NCBI GenBank assembly: GCA_023433505.1
Contig: JAEZCO010000108.1
Coordinates: 1 to 60,687 of the forward strand
From: Bacillota bacterium
GTDB taxonomy: Bacteria; Bacillota; Clostridia; Acetivibrionales; DTU013
Direction of reading: 5' to 3'
Length of the DNA stretch: 60,687 nucleotides
Shown here: positions 26,216 to 34,957 of the stretch, piece after piece
Layout: each line of letters begins with the position of its first letter
Numbering within the stretch: position 1 is the stretch's first letter
The notes under the pieces: model-generated
Databases searched by the model: none
What the model was told of the DNA's origin: nothing
What the model saw: the letters and a program-made list of their open reading frames with translations, nothing else
Position numbers and translations under genes: made by a program

Positions 26216-27535
26216 TTATTTCAGATCTTTTGCCATTTCGGCGTTCATATCATCCTGCAGCTTTTTCATAACAGCGTCGAAGGGCTCGTCCGTCAATATA
26301 AGCTTATCGTATCCCTCCGACCAGATGGCGTTCAATGTCAACGTCTGCCATCTTGACACGATGGAATCATTTAGTGAAGAGAACATCAGCTTTGTCATGG
26401 GATCCTTTGTCAAGGCTTCATCGCTGAGCAAGGCCTTTCTTGAAGGGATTTCACCGATTTGCGCCGTCAGGCGCCGTTGTGCATCCTCGCTTGTGATGTA
26501 CTGCAGGAACTTGGCAGCATTCTGGGAATCTGCATTTTTGGAAATTGAAAAGGACCATGAGGACAGGATGGTGGTATGCTGTCCGTTTAATGTGGGTATC
26601 AGGCCTGCACCCAGCTTAACATCCGGTGCTGTAAGCTTTAGATTTCCCATCATTGCAGGATGGCCCAGGTTCATGGCCAGTTTTCCTACACGGAATGCGG
26701 CCCAGTTGGCCATAAACTGCTTATCATACACCTTGTGCACCTTATAGGTATCTACTAAAAACTTGATGGCTTCCACTGACTTGGGATCCTCGGCAAATAT
26801 AAACTTGCCGGCATCATCCGCCACTTTGCCGCCATATTGTGCTATCAAAGCCTGTACTTCGGGGTTGTATCCGCTTTCCCCCCATCCCGACTGCACCATT
26901 TTTCCGCCTTCATATTTCGTCAGCTTTTTGGCCCATTCCAGCAATTCATCCCATGTTTGAGGGCCTTTCTCGGCATCCAGGCCTTCCGCCTTTACCAGAT
27001 CCTTGTTCCAGTACAGAACGATGGTCTGAACATCCGTGGGCATACCGTACAGTTTGCCGTTTACCTGCAGTGCTTCGGTACTGGCGGCAATAAAGTCACT
27101 CTGTATGCTGGCCATAGGTATGATGCTTTCATCGATTGCCTGGATGGCATCAGCCTTTACCAGCCTGGATATCATGCCCGATTCCACCGTCATAATATCC
27201 GGCGCCGCATTGGTAGCCAGTGAGGAAATAAGTTTTGTGGAATAATCCGCAAAGGGGATGAATTCCATTTTGACATTAATCTCGGGATTCGCCTGCATAA
27301 AATCAAAGGCAAAGGACTTCATCACATTGTCTTTGGCCTGGCTGCTATGCTGCCAGTATGTAATTTCTGCTCTCGCCCCGGACCCCGGATTCTTCTCTGT
27401 TGACGGAGTACTTTCACCGCCTGCCTGTTTTTCGGTACCAGTGGTTTCATCCGCTTTGTTATCCGAGCATGCGGCAAAAGTACTTAAGACCAAAGAAATG
27501 CACACGACAAGACCAAGGACTTTTCTTAGTTTCAT
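26216..27535 (-). CDS. Extracellular sugar-binding lipoprotein (CUT1 family)
   Basis: This 439-residue solute-binding lipoprotein has a signal core VLGLVVCISLVLSTF and a lipobox FAAC with the Cys near residue 23, followed by a Thr/Gly/Ser-rich linker. The SBP_bac_1 fold is supported by FMQANPEINVKMEF, a DIMTVESGMISRL block, a KDLVKAEGLDAEKGPQTWDEL helix and the C-terminal AAKFLQYITSEDAQRRL. It lies 61 bases after the ROK gene, close enough for cotranscription, and feeds the two permeases downstream. Confidence 0.94.
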   Translation of the reverse strand: MKLRKVLGLVVCISLVLSTFAACSDNKADETTGTEKQAGGESTPSTEKNPGSGARAEITYWQHSSQAKDNVMKSFAFDFMQANPEINVKMEFIPFADYSTKLISSLATNAAPDIMTVESGMISRLVKADAIQAIDESIIPMASIQSDFIAASTEALQVNGKLYGMPTDVQTIVLYWNKDLVKAEGLDAEKGPQTWDELLEWAKKLTKYEGGKMVQSGWGESGYNPEVQALIAQYGGKVADDAGKFIFAEDPKSVEAIKFLVDTYKVHKVYDKQFMANWAAFRVGKLAMNLGHPAMMGNLKLTAPDVKLGAGLIPTLNGQHTTILSSWSFSISKNADSQNAAKFLQYITSEDAQRRLTAQIGEIPSRKALLSDEALTKDPMTKLMFSSLNDSIVSRWQTLTLNAIWSEGYDKLILTDEPFDAVMKKLQDDMNAEMAKDLK

Positions 27536-27596
27536 TGAAACTTCCTCCTATAATAAATTCTTTTATTACAACCCAACGGGCAGTAACCGTATTAAA

Positions 27597-28796
27597 TTAA
27601 AGCTTTTTGTATACTTCCTGTTCGAATATTTCGTTTGCCATCCCAAGAAGAGCGGATTCCTCACCAGGTTTGCCTGTCCGTATTTCCAGATTTCTGCTGT
27701 AAATTTCCAGTGCCCTGTCTTTTACTGTTCCTTTCACGATGTCCATAAAGCCCCATTTGCAATTGCTTAAAGGGCCTCCTATGACAAGAAGCTGCGGATT
27801 GAATAGGTTTATGACGCTGGCCAGTGCAGTCCCGAGAATCCTTGCCTGCTCTTCCAGCACATAGATGGCCGCCTTATCTCCTTTATTTGAATAGTTTACT
27901 ATATCCATAAGGCTCATCTGGCTGATATCGTCGCGGATATCCGTCTCATAGCCTTTTCCTATAAGATTTCCCAGCTTGTTAAGCACCGGAGCGTCGGACA
28001 TGAAAGCACCTAGGCAGCCTCTGTTTCCACAGCGGCAAACAGGGCCGTTGGAATCGATGATGAGGTGTCCAAGCTCGAACCCGCCGCCATAGCCGGGATG
28101 AAAAAGCTTTCCGGAGTTTATGTATGACATACCGATACCGCCTTCGGTGGTTATGTAGATGATGTTCTCATAAGTGCTTTTAATAACGAAATTATATTCC
28201 CCCAGGAGTAAAGCGTCGGTATCCTTGAAAACAAAGGTTTTAAAGCCGGTTTTTTCTTCAATAACAGAAGCCAGCTCCATCTCCTTCATATGGAACTTTG
28301 AGGAATATAAGACTTTTCCTTTATGATGATCCACAACGCCGGGGATACTGATACAAATTCCGCAGATGGACATAATGCTGCTGTGATATTTGGCCAGCAA
28401 TTCCCTGATCCCATCAACCAGGATATTGACCAGTGCCTCGCCGCCTTCTGCTTTCATCCCCGCTTTCAATATTCCGGTAATTTTAAAGTTCAGGTCTACT
28501 AATGCAAACTCAACGCCTTTTTGAGTTATAACCGCTGTAACAACATGTTTTGCAGAGGAGTTGATTCCCACCATAAGAGGTTTCCGCCCTCCATTGGATT
28601 CTCCGACTCTGATTTCCGTCACAAGCCTTTCTTCCATCAGGTCCGAAATGATGGAAGACACCGTTGTAGGACTCAACTTGGAGTATTTCGCCAGATCAAT
28701 CCTTGACATTTCTCCATTCTTTCGTATACAGTCAAGGATTATCTGCCTGTTTAAAATCTTCATGGTATCTTTGTCGGCTTTTTTTACTCCACTCAT
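27597..28796 (-). CDS. ROK-family transcriptional repressor (NagC/XylR type)
   Basis: This 399-residue regulator has an N-terminal helix-turn-helix (RIDLAKYSKLSPTTVSSIISDL, about residues 25-48) and a sugar-kinase-like ROK domain. The ROK zinc motif is visible as CRCGNRGCLGAF preceded by ELGHLIIDSNG. A phosphate-binding ITTEGGIGMSYI block is present. It is the first gene of the eight-gene operon and has a 28-base palindrome just upstream. The simplest model is that it represses itself and the operon, and is released by the imported sugar or a breakdown product. Confidence 0.93.
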   Translation of the reverse strand: MSGVKKADKDTMKILNRQIILDCIRKNGEMSRIDLAKYSKLSPTTVSSIISDLMEERLVTEIRVGESNGGRKPLMVGINSSAKHVVTAVITQKGVEFALVDLNFKITGILKAGMKAEGGEALVNILVDGIRELLAKYHSSIMSICGICISIPGVVDHHKGKVLYSSKFHMKEMELASVIEEKTGFKTFVFKDTDALLLGEYNFVIKSTYENIIYITTEGGIGMSYINSGKLFHPGYGGGFELGHLIIDSNGPVCRCGNRGCLGAFMSDAPVLNKLGNLIGKGYETDIRDDISQMSLMDIVNYSNKGDKAAIYVLEEQARILGTALASVINLFNPQLLVIGGPLSNCKWGFMDIVKGTVKDRALEIYSRNLEIRTGKPGEESALLGMANEIFEQEVYKKL

Positions 28797-28822
28797 ATAA
28801 ACCTCACTTTTTTCTCTTCCTG

Positions 28823-28850
28823 GAATAAGTATTGCTACGAATACTTATTC
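28823..28850 (-). promoter_or_regulatory. Putative ROK operator
   Basis: GAATAAGTATT (28823-28833) and AATACTTATTC (28840-28850) form a perfect inverted repeat with a 6-base centre, 27 bases before the ROK start codon. Position and symmetry fit autoregulation by the ROK protein. A clear -35/-10 pair could not be fixed. Confidence 0.65.
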
Positions 28851-29199
28851 AATTGATACAAAGCAAATACCATGCACGTGCCTGAAACAACGAATGTTGT
28901 CTCAAATCATTCCCCTGCCTGTTCCTAACTCTTCAACTGGTTTGGATGAGACGTTTTATCGTCTGTTGGCAACTTATTTCATTCACTGGAATATGTTTTT
29001 GTCAAAACAGATGAAAAGTTATAGATGTATGATATATCAATACTATTTTCTTTACAATCGTGGTTTTCACCTGCTTATCCTAATTAAGAGGAAATATATA
29101 TAAATTACGTCCATTTTCTGGCCTGCTCTTCTTCTAGCTACCACAGGCAATTCTTTTTCGTGCAAAGTCCCCGCTTTAATAAAGGGTTTTAACGCACAA
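28851..29199. other. Intergenic AT-rich region, no gene seen
   Basis: This is the rest of the spacer between the ROK promoter region and the end of the lyxose-isomerase operon. Open frames are short and without ribosome sites. It presumably holds the ROK operon promoter near 28860-28910. Nothing else is recognised. Confidence 0.4.
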
Positions 29200-29255
29200 A
29201 ACAACGGCTGACATTTGGACATTTCAGAAAAAAGTTCAAATCATCAACCGTTGTT
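29200..29255 (-). terminator. Terminator-like hairpin after the lyxose-isomerase gene
   Basis: AACAACGG (29200-29207) pairs with CCGTTGTT (29248-29255), and the inside pairs imperfectly (TGA-ATTTG-AC with GT-CAAAT-TCA). On the minus strand GTTGTTTTGTG follows. It lies 20 bases after the last gene of the operon. Its sequence resembles the terminator at 17905-17952 (shared GCTGA, ACATTTCA, AAATCA and CAACCG blocks in the same order), so the two may be copies of one element. Confidence 0.65.
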
Positions 29256-29274
29256 CAAGGTCGTCTGGTGTATT

Positions 29275-29820
29275 CTATTTTCCCAATTCCGGAATCCTTT
29301 TGATCTGTTCATCTGTAAAAATATCGGCTTCGTCTCTGCTCCGGGTAGAAAATTCAGAAACCACCGCGCCGTCCGGCCCGGCCTGGAACCAGTGCCTGCA
29401 ATTCGGAGGCAGTGTATATTGCTGTCCCGGCTTTAATATGATTTCATGCCAGACTGTATACGTTTTTTCTCTGCCTTTCGGTAATACGGCTTTAGGTTTC
29501 TTCACCGGTTGCCCTTCGACATAAAGGTATACCTCTCCCCATCTGCAGCGAAAGGTTTCCTCCTTGCCCGGTTCTTCCTCAACGGGCGGATGTCTGTGCT
29601 CAGGACAGGTCTGCTGCGGGAACAGGATAAGTTCCTTTGCACAGCACCGGCTGGTATTTACATAGGTTATAAGTTCAAGCCCCGTGCTGTCGAGGTCACC
29701 TAATCCAAAATCTGCAACCTCGATTTTCTCTTTTTCCTCTTCCGTTAGTACGATACCTGCTTTTTTGAAATATTCCAGAGCTTTATTCCTAGCCGTGTCA
29801 AACTGGCTTTTTGTAATCAT
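29275..29820 (-). CDS. D-lyxose ketol-isomerase
   Basis: The product is a 181-residue cupin-type metal-dependent isomerase related to B. subtilis YdaE. It interconverts D-lyxose and D-xylulose and often D-mannose and D-fructose. Cupin metal ligands are visible: CPEHRHPP (two His), KEETFRCRWGEVYLY (Glu), and NCRHWFQAG (last His). The ATG at 29820 has AGGAGG upstream; a TTG at 29829 is less likely. It is the last gene of the second YesMN operon, 14 bases after the Zn dehydrogenase, so both probably channel a pentose or polyol toward D-xylulose. Confidence 0.9.
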   Translation of the reverse strand: MITKSQFDTARNKALEYFKKAGIVLTEEEKEKIEVADFGLGDLDSTGLELITYVNTSRCCAKELILFPQQTCPEHRHPPVEEEPGKEETFRCRWGEVYLYVEGQPVKKPKAVLPKGREKTYTVWHEIILKPGQQYTLPPNCRHWFQAGPDGAVVSEFSTRSRDEADIFTDEQIKRIPELGK

Positions 29821-29834
29821 GTCGACCAATCCTC

Positions 29835-30878
29835 CTAGAATTCTATTACACCCTTCACGACGGAACCCTTATTCTCCGAAGCATACTTCATGGCTTCCTT
29901 GATATCTTCAAATTTAAACATGTCTGTAGCAATCCGTTTTATTGGGATCAGCCCTTCAGCAACTGCACTTATGGCTGCCGGATAAAGATTTCTGTAACGG
30001 AATACCGTGTGGATACTGGCCTCCTTGGATATCAGCTGCCCCAGATCATAAGGGATTACAGCCTCCGGCGCCATACCTACCAGTACGATTTTCCCGCCTC
30101 GTTTTACCAGCTCGACAGTTTGTTGGGTAGCCTTATTGTTACCGGCAGTCTCGATCACCAGATCAACCCCCAGGCCCGCGGTTTTTTCCATTACGGCGTC
30201 CTTCAAATTCACTTCATCTACCTTGAACACTTCGGCTGCACCCAGCTCCTTTGCTTTTTCAAGCCTTTTCGGAATCATATCTGCAACGAATACCCTGGTG
30301 ATCCCCTGTGCCCTTAATGCCAAAAGGGTTACCAGACCAATACAGCCTGATCCGATAATCACTGCCGTTTGTCCGATCTGTGCATTGCCCTGGTTTGCAG
30401 CATGAAAACCGACTGCCAATGGTTCAATGAGAGCTCCCTCCAGTGTGCTTACCCCTTGCGGCAGTTTAAAGGCCATATCTGCAGGATAAGCCACATATTC
30501 CGTAAAAGCACCGTCATGAGGAGGGGTTGCCATAAAGACCACATCAGGACAAAGGTTGTATCTGCCTGTTTTGCAATATTCGCATTTTCCGCAGGTACGC
30601 CCAGGTTCCAGGGCAACTCTGTCCCCTATATTGAACCCGGCGACACCTTCCCCAATTGCCACAATATCACCTGCACATTCATGTCCAAGCACGATGGGGT
30701 TTTTAACGATAAAATCCCCGATTCTTCCATGCTCATAATAATGGAGGTCCGAACCGCATATCCCTACGTGTTTGATTTTCACCAACACTTCATTCTCTTT
30801 TATTTCAGGTATTTCCCTTTCTTCGATGACAATTTTGCCCACTTCCGAAAGTACAGCTGCTTTCATCTTCTTGCTCAT
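29835..30878 (-). CDS. Zn-dependent polyol dehydrogenase (sorbitol/xylitol DH-like)
   Basis: This 347-residue medium-chain dehydrogenase has the catalytic zinc site CGSDLHYYEHGRIGDF plus GHECAG. The four structural-zinc cysteines are in CGKCEYCKTGRYNLC. The nucleotide fold shows GSGCIGLVTLLAL and a following Asp (VADM), which favours NAD over NADP. Overall it matches L-iditol/sorbitol/xylitol dehydrogenases. The ATG at 30878 has AAGGAGG. It sits between the GH-like gene and D-lyxose isomerase. A polyol-to-ketose or ketose-to-polyol step is likely; exact stereochemistry is unknown. Confidence 0.9.
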   Translation of the reverse strand: MSKKMKAAVLSEVGKIVIEEREIPEIKENEVLVKIKHVGICGSDLHYYEHGRIGDFIVKNPIVLGHECAGDIVAIGEGVAGFNIGDRVALEPGRTCGKCEYCKTGRYNLCPDVVFMATPPHDGAFTEYVAYPADMAFKLPQGVSTLEGALIEPLAVGFHAANQGNAQIGQTAVIIGSGCIGLVTLLALRAQGITRVFVADMIPKRLEKAKELGAAEVFKVDEVNLKDAVMEKTAGLGVDLVIETAGNNKATQQTVELVKRGGKIVLVGMAPEAVIPYDLGQLISKEASIHTVFRYRNLYPAAISAVAEGLIPIKRIATDMFKFEDIKEAMKYASENKGSVVKGVIEF

Positions 30879-30904
30879 GATCAATTCCTCCTTCAAATTC
30901 AACA

Positions 30905-33076
30905 CTATTGGGTCAGTTCCACGATGGTATACAGCGGCAGGTCACTGATTTTCATGTTTAGAATACCGCCGTCTATCCGGCTTTCGCTCTTCAGTTCCTC
31001 ACCAAGCAGAGTATGAACCCGTATGTTTCCAGGTGCATTACCTGTCAGGCGGACCTTGATATTCAGTTCCTTCAACGGCTGTACAGCATCCTCCTGCCTT
31101 GAATAATCGTAATTTATAAGGTGTATTGCCAAACCATTTTCAATGGAATGGGTCTGCAAGCCGATGGAAGTGTTATCCGTAACGACCTTCCAATGATCTT
31201 TATAAGCATCTTTAAACGCGAGATCGAATTCCTTAAGCGCCTTAGGCTTGTAGCTGTCATTTTCACAATATACGACACTTCCGGTTTGCCGCATACCATC
31301 AAGCCATTTCGGCAGGTTTGACGCTGCCTCACCGAAGATCAGAACCTTTTTGCCCTGATTTGCGTAATTACCGATGACTTCTGCCTGATTTTCTGTCAAT
31401 ATGCTGCATTCAGGAAGTACGATCAGGTCATAACCGGCAATATCCGCCATGCTGAACGTATCTTCCCTGAGATCACCATCCGCCAAAAATTTCACATCAT
31501 AATTTATCTGGCTTTTGGATAAGTTCCTGGTTACTTCCCAGAAAGGCATCCTTACGCCGTTAGGGTCATCAGGATCAATAACGCTGTATGAGAGCAACCC
31601 CTCTTCGGTACCATCAAGAACACTGTTTGAATAGCCCGCAACGGCTTCCGGCCAGTAATTGCTTGGAAAGCTGTAGAGTACAAGCACGTTGGCCCCTGAG
31701 TGCTTGGAATACAGCCCTTCATTGTTGACAAGAAACTCCTGGATTCCCACGGTTACATTGCGCGGCGGCCAGAAGGCATCCTTCACCGTATTCCCCATCC
31801 ACGCCCCATAGGGCACCGACATATTGCATCCATACGCAGAGGCTTCAATAAGCATCAGCCTATATAGATCATAACCTTTACCTTCATTCAGCAGGTCAAC
31901 CAGTTCATAAACACTGCTTCCATAAGGATTTTCCGCAACGATAACCGGCTTCTCACCTGCAAAGCCTGCTACATACCTATACCAGTGCGGCTGCTTCAGT
32001 ATGCTCTGTTTCATTTCGGTTATTATTACATCCGCGCTGGGCTCCATTGGATAATATGAAGGCATAATGTCAAAGAAATTACCTGATACAAGCACTTCTC
32101 TTCCCTTTGTCCTTCCATATTCCCTGGCAAAGTCTGCAAGCTCCTTGAAGTATTTCTTGATGGCTCTTAGCTGGAACTCCCAATAATATTTGTACAATGG
32201 CAATTCGGCAATATTACCGGGATAATCCACATTTTTACTTTTCAGGTACTCTCCATAGTTGAAGGAATCAAGGTTCACACCCTTTAACTCTTCAGGCAGC
32301 TTTCCTTTAGCTTCCAGCTCCTTCAAATATGCATTGAATTGTTTGACGCAATCCTTGCAGAAGCATCCGCCGTATCGTATTGAAGTCATCGGCAATTCGC
32401 ACTCATCGAGCTGAACACCTGCGACGCCTGCATTGATCTGAATTTCAATTATTTTCTTTAGATATTCCCTCCATACGGGGTTATTTCTGCACATCGAGTA
32501 GGCAATATGCTCATGATTCTTCACTTCCACCCATTCAGCATGGCAGGGGATGCCGTTAAAATCTCTTGCGCAGCATTCTTCCCAGAGGTTTGTTACCGCT
32601 TCACCGTCACTATTGTATAATCCATCCGGAAAGTAATCTTCAAATTTCTTCCCAAAAACTTCATAATGCTTATCTTGCGTAAATTCCCTAAGTCCATACC
32701 ATTCATGGGCTTCCCTGTCCTTGACGACATTAAGCGCCTTGAACTCTTTGCTGTCAGGGCTGAATACTGCCGGAAACTCCCAGCCCTGGACTTCGAAAAC
32801 AATGCCGAAAACCTTGATTCCACGTTTATTGCATTCTGCGATAAACTCGGAGTCATTCATATATCCATAAAACCTCAGCCTGGGGTCAACCTTTCCAAAT
32901 GCCTCGTGCTCCAGATAGGGCAACGATATCGAACCCCCGCCAAGCGCCGACCAAACCAGCAGCGTACCTTTATATCTCTCCAAATCTTCAAGCATCTGCA
33001 TGCTTCTGATGGGCAGGCTGGGATGATAGCAATGATTATTTTTATACCAGCCGTCAAAGTAAACTCCTCTTTCCAT
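30905..33076 (-). CDS. Glycoside-hydrolase-like protein, clan GH-A type
   Basis: This 723-residue cytoplasmic protein has no signal peptide. The N-terminal ~400 residues resemble a GH-A barrel, with GVQLDECELP at about 221-229 carrying an Asp-Glu pair and a GGCFCKDC cysteine cluster at 236-243. This is the same loop type as the GH-like protein at 7093-9165, though overall similarity looks low. A GATase/trimerisation-like domain follows (YDLIVLPECSILTENQ, KKVLIFGEAAS), then a beta-rich tail. I start at the ATG at 33076, because the upstream ATGGAGG is itself the ribosome site. It lies between the permeases and the dehydrogenase. Family assignment is tentative. Confidence 0.65.
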   Translation of the reverse strand: MERGVYFDGWYKNNHCYHPSLPIRSMQMLEDLERYKGTLLVWSALGGGSISLPYLEHEAFGKVDPRLRFYGYMNDSEFIAECNKRGIKVFGIVFEVQGWEFPAVFSPDSKEFKALNVVKDREAHEWYGLREFTQDKHYEVFGKKFEDYFPDGLYNSDGEAVTNLWEECCARDFNGIPCHAEWVEVKNHEHIAYSMCRNNPVWREYLKKIIEIQINAGVAGVQLDECELPMTSIRYGGCFCKDCVKQFNAYLKELEAKGKLPEELKGVNLDSFNYGEYLKSKNVDYPGNIAELPLYKYYWEFQLRAIKKYFKELADFAREYGRTKGREVLVSGNFFDIMPSYYPMEPSADVIITEMKQSILKQPHWYRYVAGFAGEKPVIVAENPYGSSVYELVDLLNEGKGYDLYRLMLIEASAYGCNMSVPYGAWMGNTVKDAFWPPRNVTVGIQEFLVNNEGLYSKHSGANVLVLYSFPSNYWPEAVAGYSNSVLDGTEEGLLSYSVIDPDDPNGVRMPFWEVTRNLSKSQINYDVKFLADGDLREDTFSMADIAGYDLIVLPECSILTENQAEVIGNYANQGKKVLIFGEAASNLPKWLDGMRQTGSVVYCENDSYKPKALKEFDLAFKDAYKDHWKVVTDNTSIGLQTHSIENGLAIHLINYDYSRQEDAVQPLKELNIKVRLTGNAPGNIRVHTLLGEELKSESRIDGGILNMKISDLPLYTIVELTQ

Positions 33077-33150
33077 TCCAAACACCTCCATTGATCTCTT
33101 TTACTATAAAAGCGTACACTTCCTGTAAATATTATCGCAGGTTATTCCCT

Positions 33151-33987
33151 CTATCCCTTGACCGAACCGGCTGTCATACCCTTTATCACGCTTTTTGAAA
33201 ACCCTAAATAGATAAGGACGACAGGCAGAACAGCTATGACCATCGCAGACAACAGCTGTGGATAGTTCACGGTATACTGACCGTTGAAATTCGTCAGCGC
33301 TACTGGGATCGTCATCATTCTGGGGCTGTTTAAAAGCACCAGGGCAAAGGGGAACTCATTCCATGAGTTCAGAAATGTCAATATGAGAGACGTTGCAATA
33401 ACAGGTCTGCATATGGGCATTACGATTTTAAAAATCATCGACAGAAGACTGCTCCCATCAATAAAAGCAGATTCTTCCACTTCAATCGGTGTCGACTTCA
33501 AAAAGCTCTCATACAAAAATACGGCCATTGGAAGACCAAACGCTATATAGGGAGGGATCAGCGTGAAATGCGTATCTACCAGTCCTATAGCTTTGAACTC
33601 AATGAACAGTGGTACTAAAAGGCTATGGATGGGTATCAGCATTCCAAACAGGAGCAGCACGTAAATGAAATTCCTGCCCTTGAAGCTGTACCTTGCCAGG
33701 CAGAATGCTATCAAAAAGCCCAATATGATGACAAATATTACTGAAACCACAGTGGCAAATATACTGTTTAAAAAGGGTATAAGGAGGTTTCCGTTTTTAA
33801 TGGCATTTTCATAATTATCGAACTGCAGATGGCTCGGCAGGGAGATAATATTCAAATTAAACTCCTTGTTTGTCTTGAACGAGGAATAAAACATCCAAAC
33901 CACAGGAAAAATGCATGAAATGGATAATGTCAAGACAAACAGGTTAATGATCACCTTCAGTAATATATCTGAAACTCTACGCTTCAT
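33151..33987 (-). CDS. CUT1 sugar ABC transporter permease (MalG type)
   Basis: This 278-residue six-helix permease has the EAA loop EESAFIDGSSLLSMIF followed by VMPICRP, and the C-terminal end GMTAGSVKG. The ATG with GGGAGG upstream overlaps the stop of the MalF-type partner by 11 bases, showing tight coupling. The GH-like gene follows after about 75 bases. Confidence 0.94.
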   Translation of the reverse strand: MKRRVSDILLKVIINLFVLTLSISCIFPVVWMFYSSFKTNKEFNLNIISLPSHLQFDNYENAIKNGNLLIPFLNSIFATVVSVIFVIILGFLIAFCLARYSFKGRNFIYVLLLFGMLIPIHSLLVPLFIEFKAIGLVDTHFTLIPPYIAFGLPMAVFLYESFLKSTPIEVEESAFIDGSSLLSMIFKIVMPICRPVIATSLILTFLNSWNEFPFALVLLNSPRMMTIPVALTNFNGQYTVNYPQLLSAMVIAVLPVVLIYLGFSKSVIKGMTAGSVKG

Positions 33988-34870
33988 TCTTATTACCTCC
34001 CGAGAGCTTTCTGCTGATGAGGATAATTGAAGTACTCAGGATGAGTATTCCAATTGAAATCGTACTGCCATACCCGAGCTTAAACATTCTGAATGAATTC
34101 AGATAGGCATATTGAGCCAGCACCGTTGAGCTGTTTCCAGGCCCGCCGGCCGTCATTACATAGATCTGGTCAAAGATTTTCATATTTCCTGCAATGCAAA
34201 GCATTACAGCCACTTTCAAAGTGTCCATGAGGAGCGGTATTGTTATATAAAGGGTTCTTTTGACCCCAAGTGCCCCATCGATTTCTGCGCTTTCAAACAC
34301 TTCATTGGATATGCTCTGATATGCCGAAAGAAAAATAACCAGATAGAAACCAATGTACTGCCAAATTATCGGAATACTGACCGAAACCATCACATACTTT
34401 GGGTTATCCAGCCAGGGGATTATAAGGGATTCCAATCCCACGCTTCTGAGAAACGCATCCAAAAGTCCGTAATCCTTGTTGTAAATCATTGCCCAAAGGA
34501 ATCCCACAACGACTGCGGAGATAACAACAGGAAGAAAAATCACATTTCTGTGAAAGGTTTTAAAGCTGAGCAGCTTTGATGTCATTAAAGCTGTGATAAT
34601 GATGGCAATTCCGATTTGCCCTACAAGACATAATATAACGATAATCATATTATTCTTGAATGCATTCCAAAAATCGACATCTTGAAGTAAAAAGGCATAG
34701 TTCTTAAGGCCGATATATTTCATATTGCTTCCGCCGCGGTAATTGAAAAAGCTATAGTACAATGAGGTAAAAAGCGGCAGGATTACAACGAAACAGTATA
34801 TAAACATTCCAGGCAATAAAAGGGTAAAAATGACTTTTCCTTTCGGCCTGAGGGTACGCGAAATCATCAT
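33977..34870 (-). CDS. CUT1 sugar ABC transporter permease (MalF type)
   Basis: This 297-residue permease has an N-terminal helix (VIFTLLLPGMFIYCFVVIL) and the EAA loop ESAEIDGALGVKRTLY followed by TIPLLMD. AGGAGG lies close to the ATG (ATGATG; either codon is possible). A GC-rich hairpin lies between it and the binding-protein gene. It belongs to the second YesMN-controlled importer. Confidence 0.94.
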   Translation of the reverse strand: MMISRTLRPKGKVIFTLLLPGMFIYCFVVILPLFTSLYYSFFNYRGGSNMKYIGLKNYAFLLQDVDFWNAFKNNMIIVILCLVGQIGIAIIITALMTSKLLSFKTFHRNVIFLPVVISAVVVGFLWAMIYNKDYGLLDAFLRSVGLESLIIPWLDNPKYVMVSVSIPIIWQYIGFYLVIFLSAYQSISNEVFESAEIDGALGVKRTLYITIPLLMDTLKVAVMLCIAGNMKIFDQIYVMTAGGPGNSSTVLAQYAYLNSFRMFKLGYGSTISIGILILSTSIILISRKLSGGNKNEA

Positions 34871-34889
34871 GTCCTCCTTATATATTCCC

Positions 34890-34911
34890 CCGGGGGACCC
34901 AGGTCCCCCGG
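34890..34911 (-). promoter_or_regulatory. Intercistronic GC-rich hairpin
   Basis: CCGGGGGACC (34890-34899) and GGTCCCCCGG (34902-34911) form a perfect 10-base arm pair separated by two bases. It lies between the binding-protein stop (34958) and the MalF-type permease start (34870). No T-run follows. It probably adjusts the ratio of binding protein to permeases. Confidence 0.72.
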
Positions 34912-34957
34912 AGAAATGCGACTAAGGTTGTTTTTTCATTTAACCTTGCTTGCTTTA

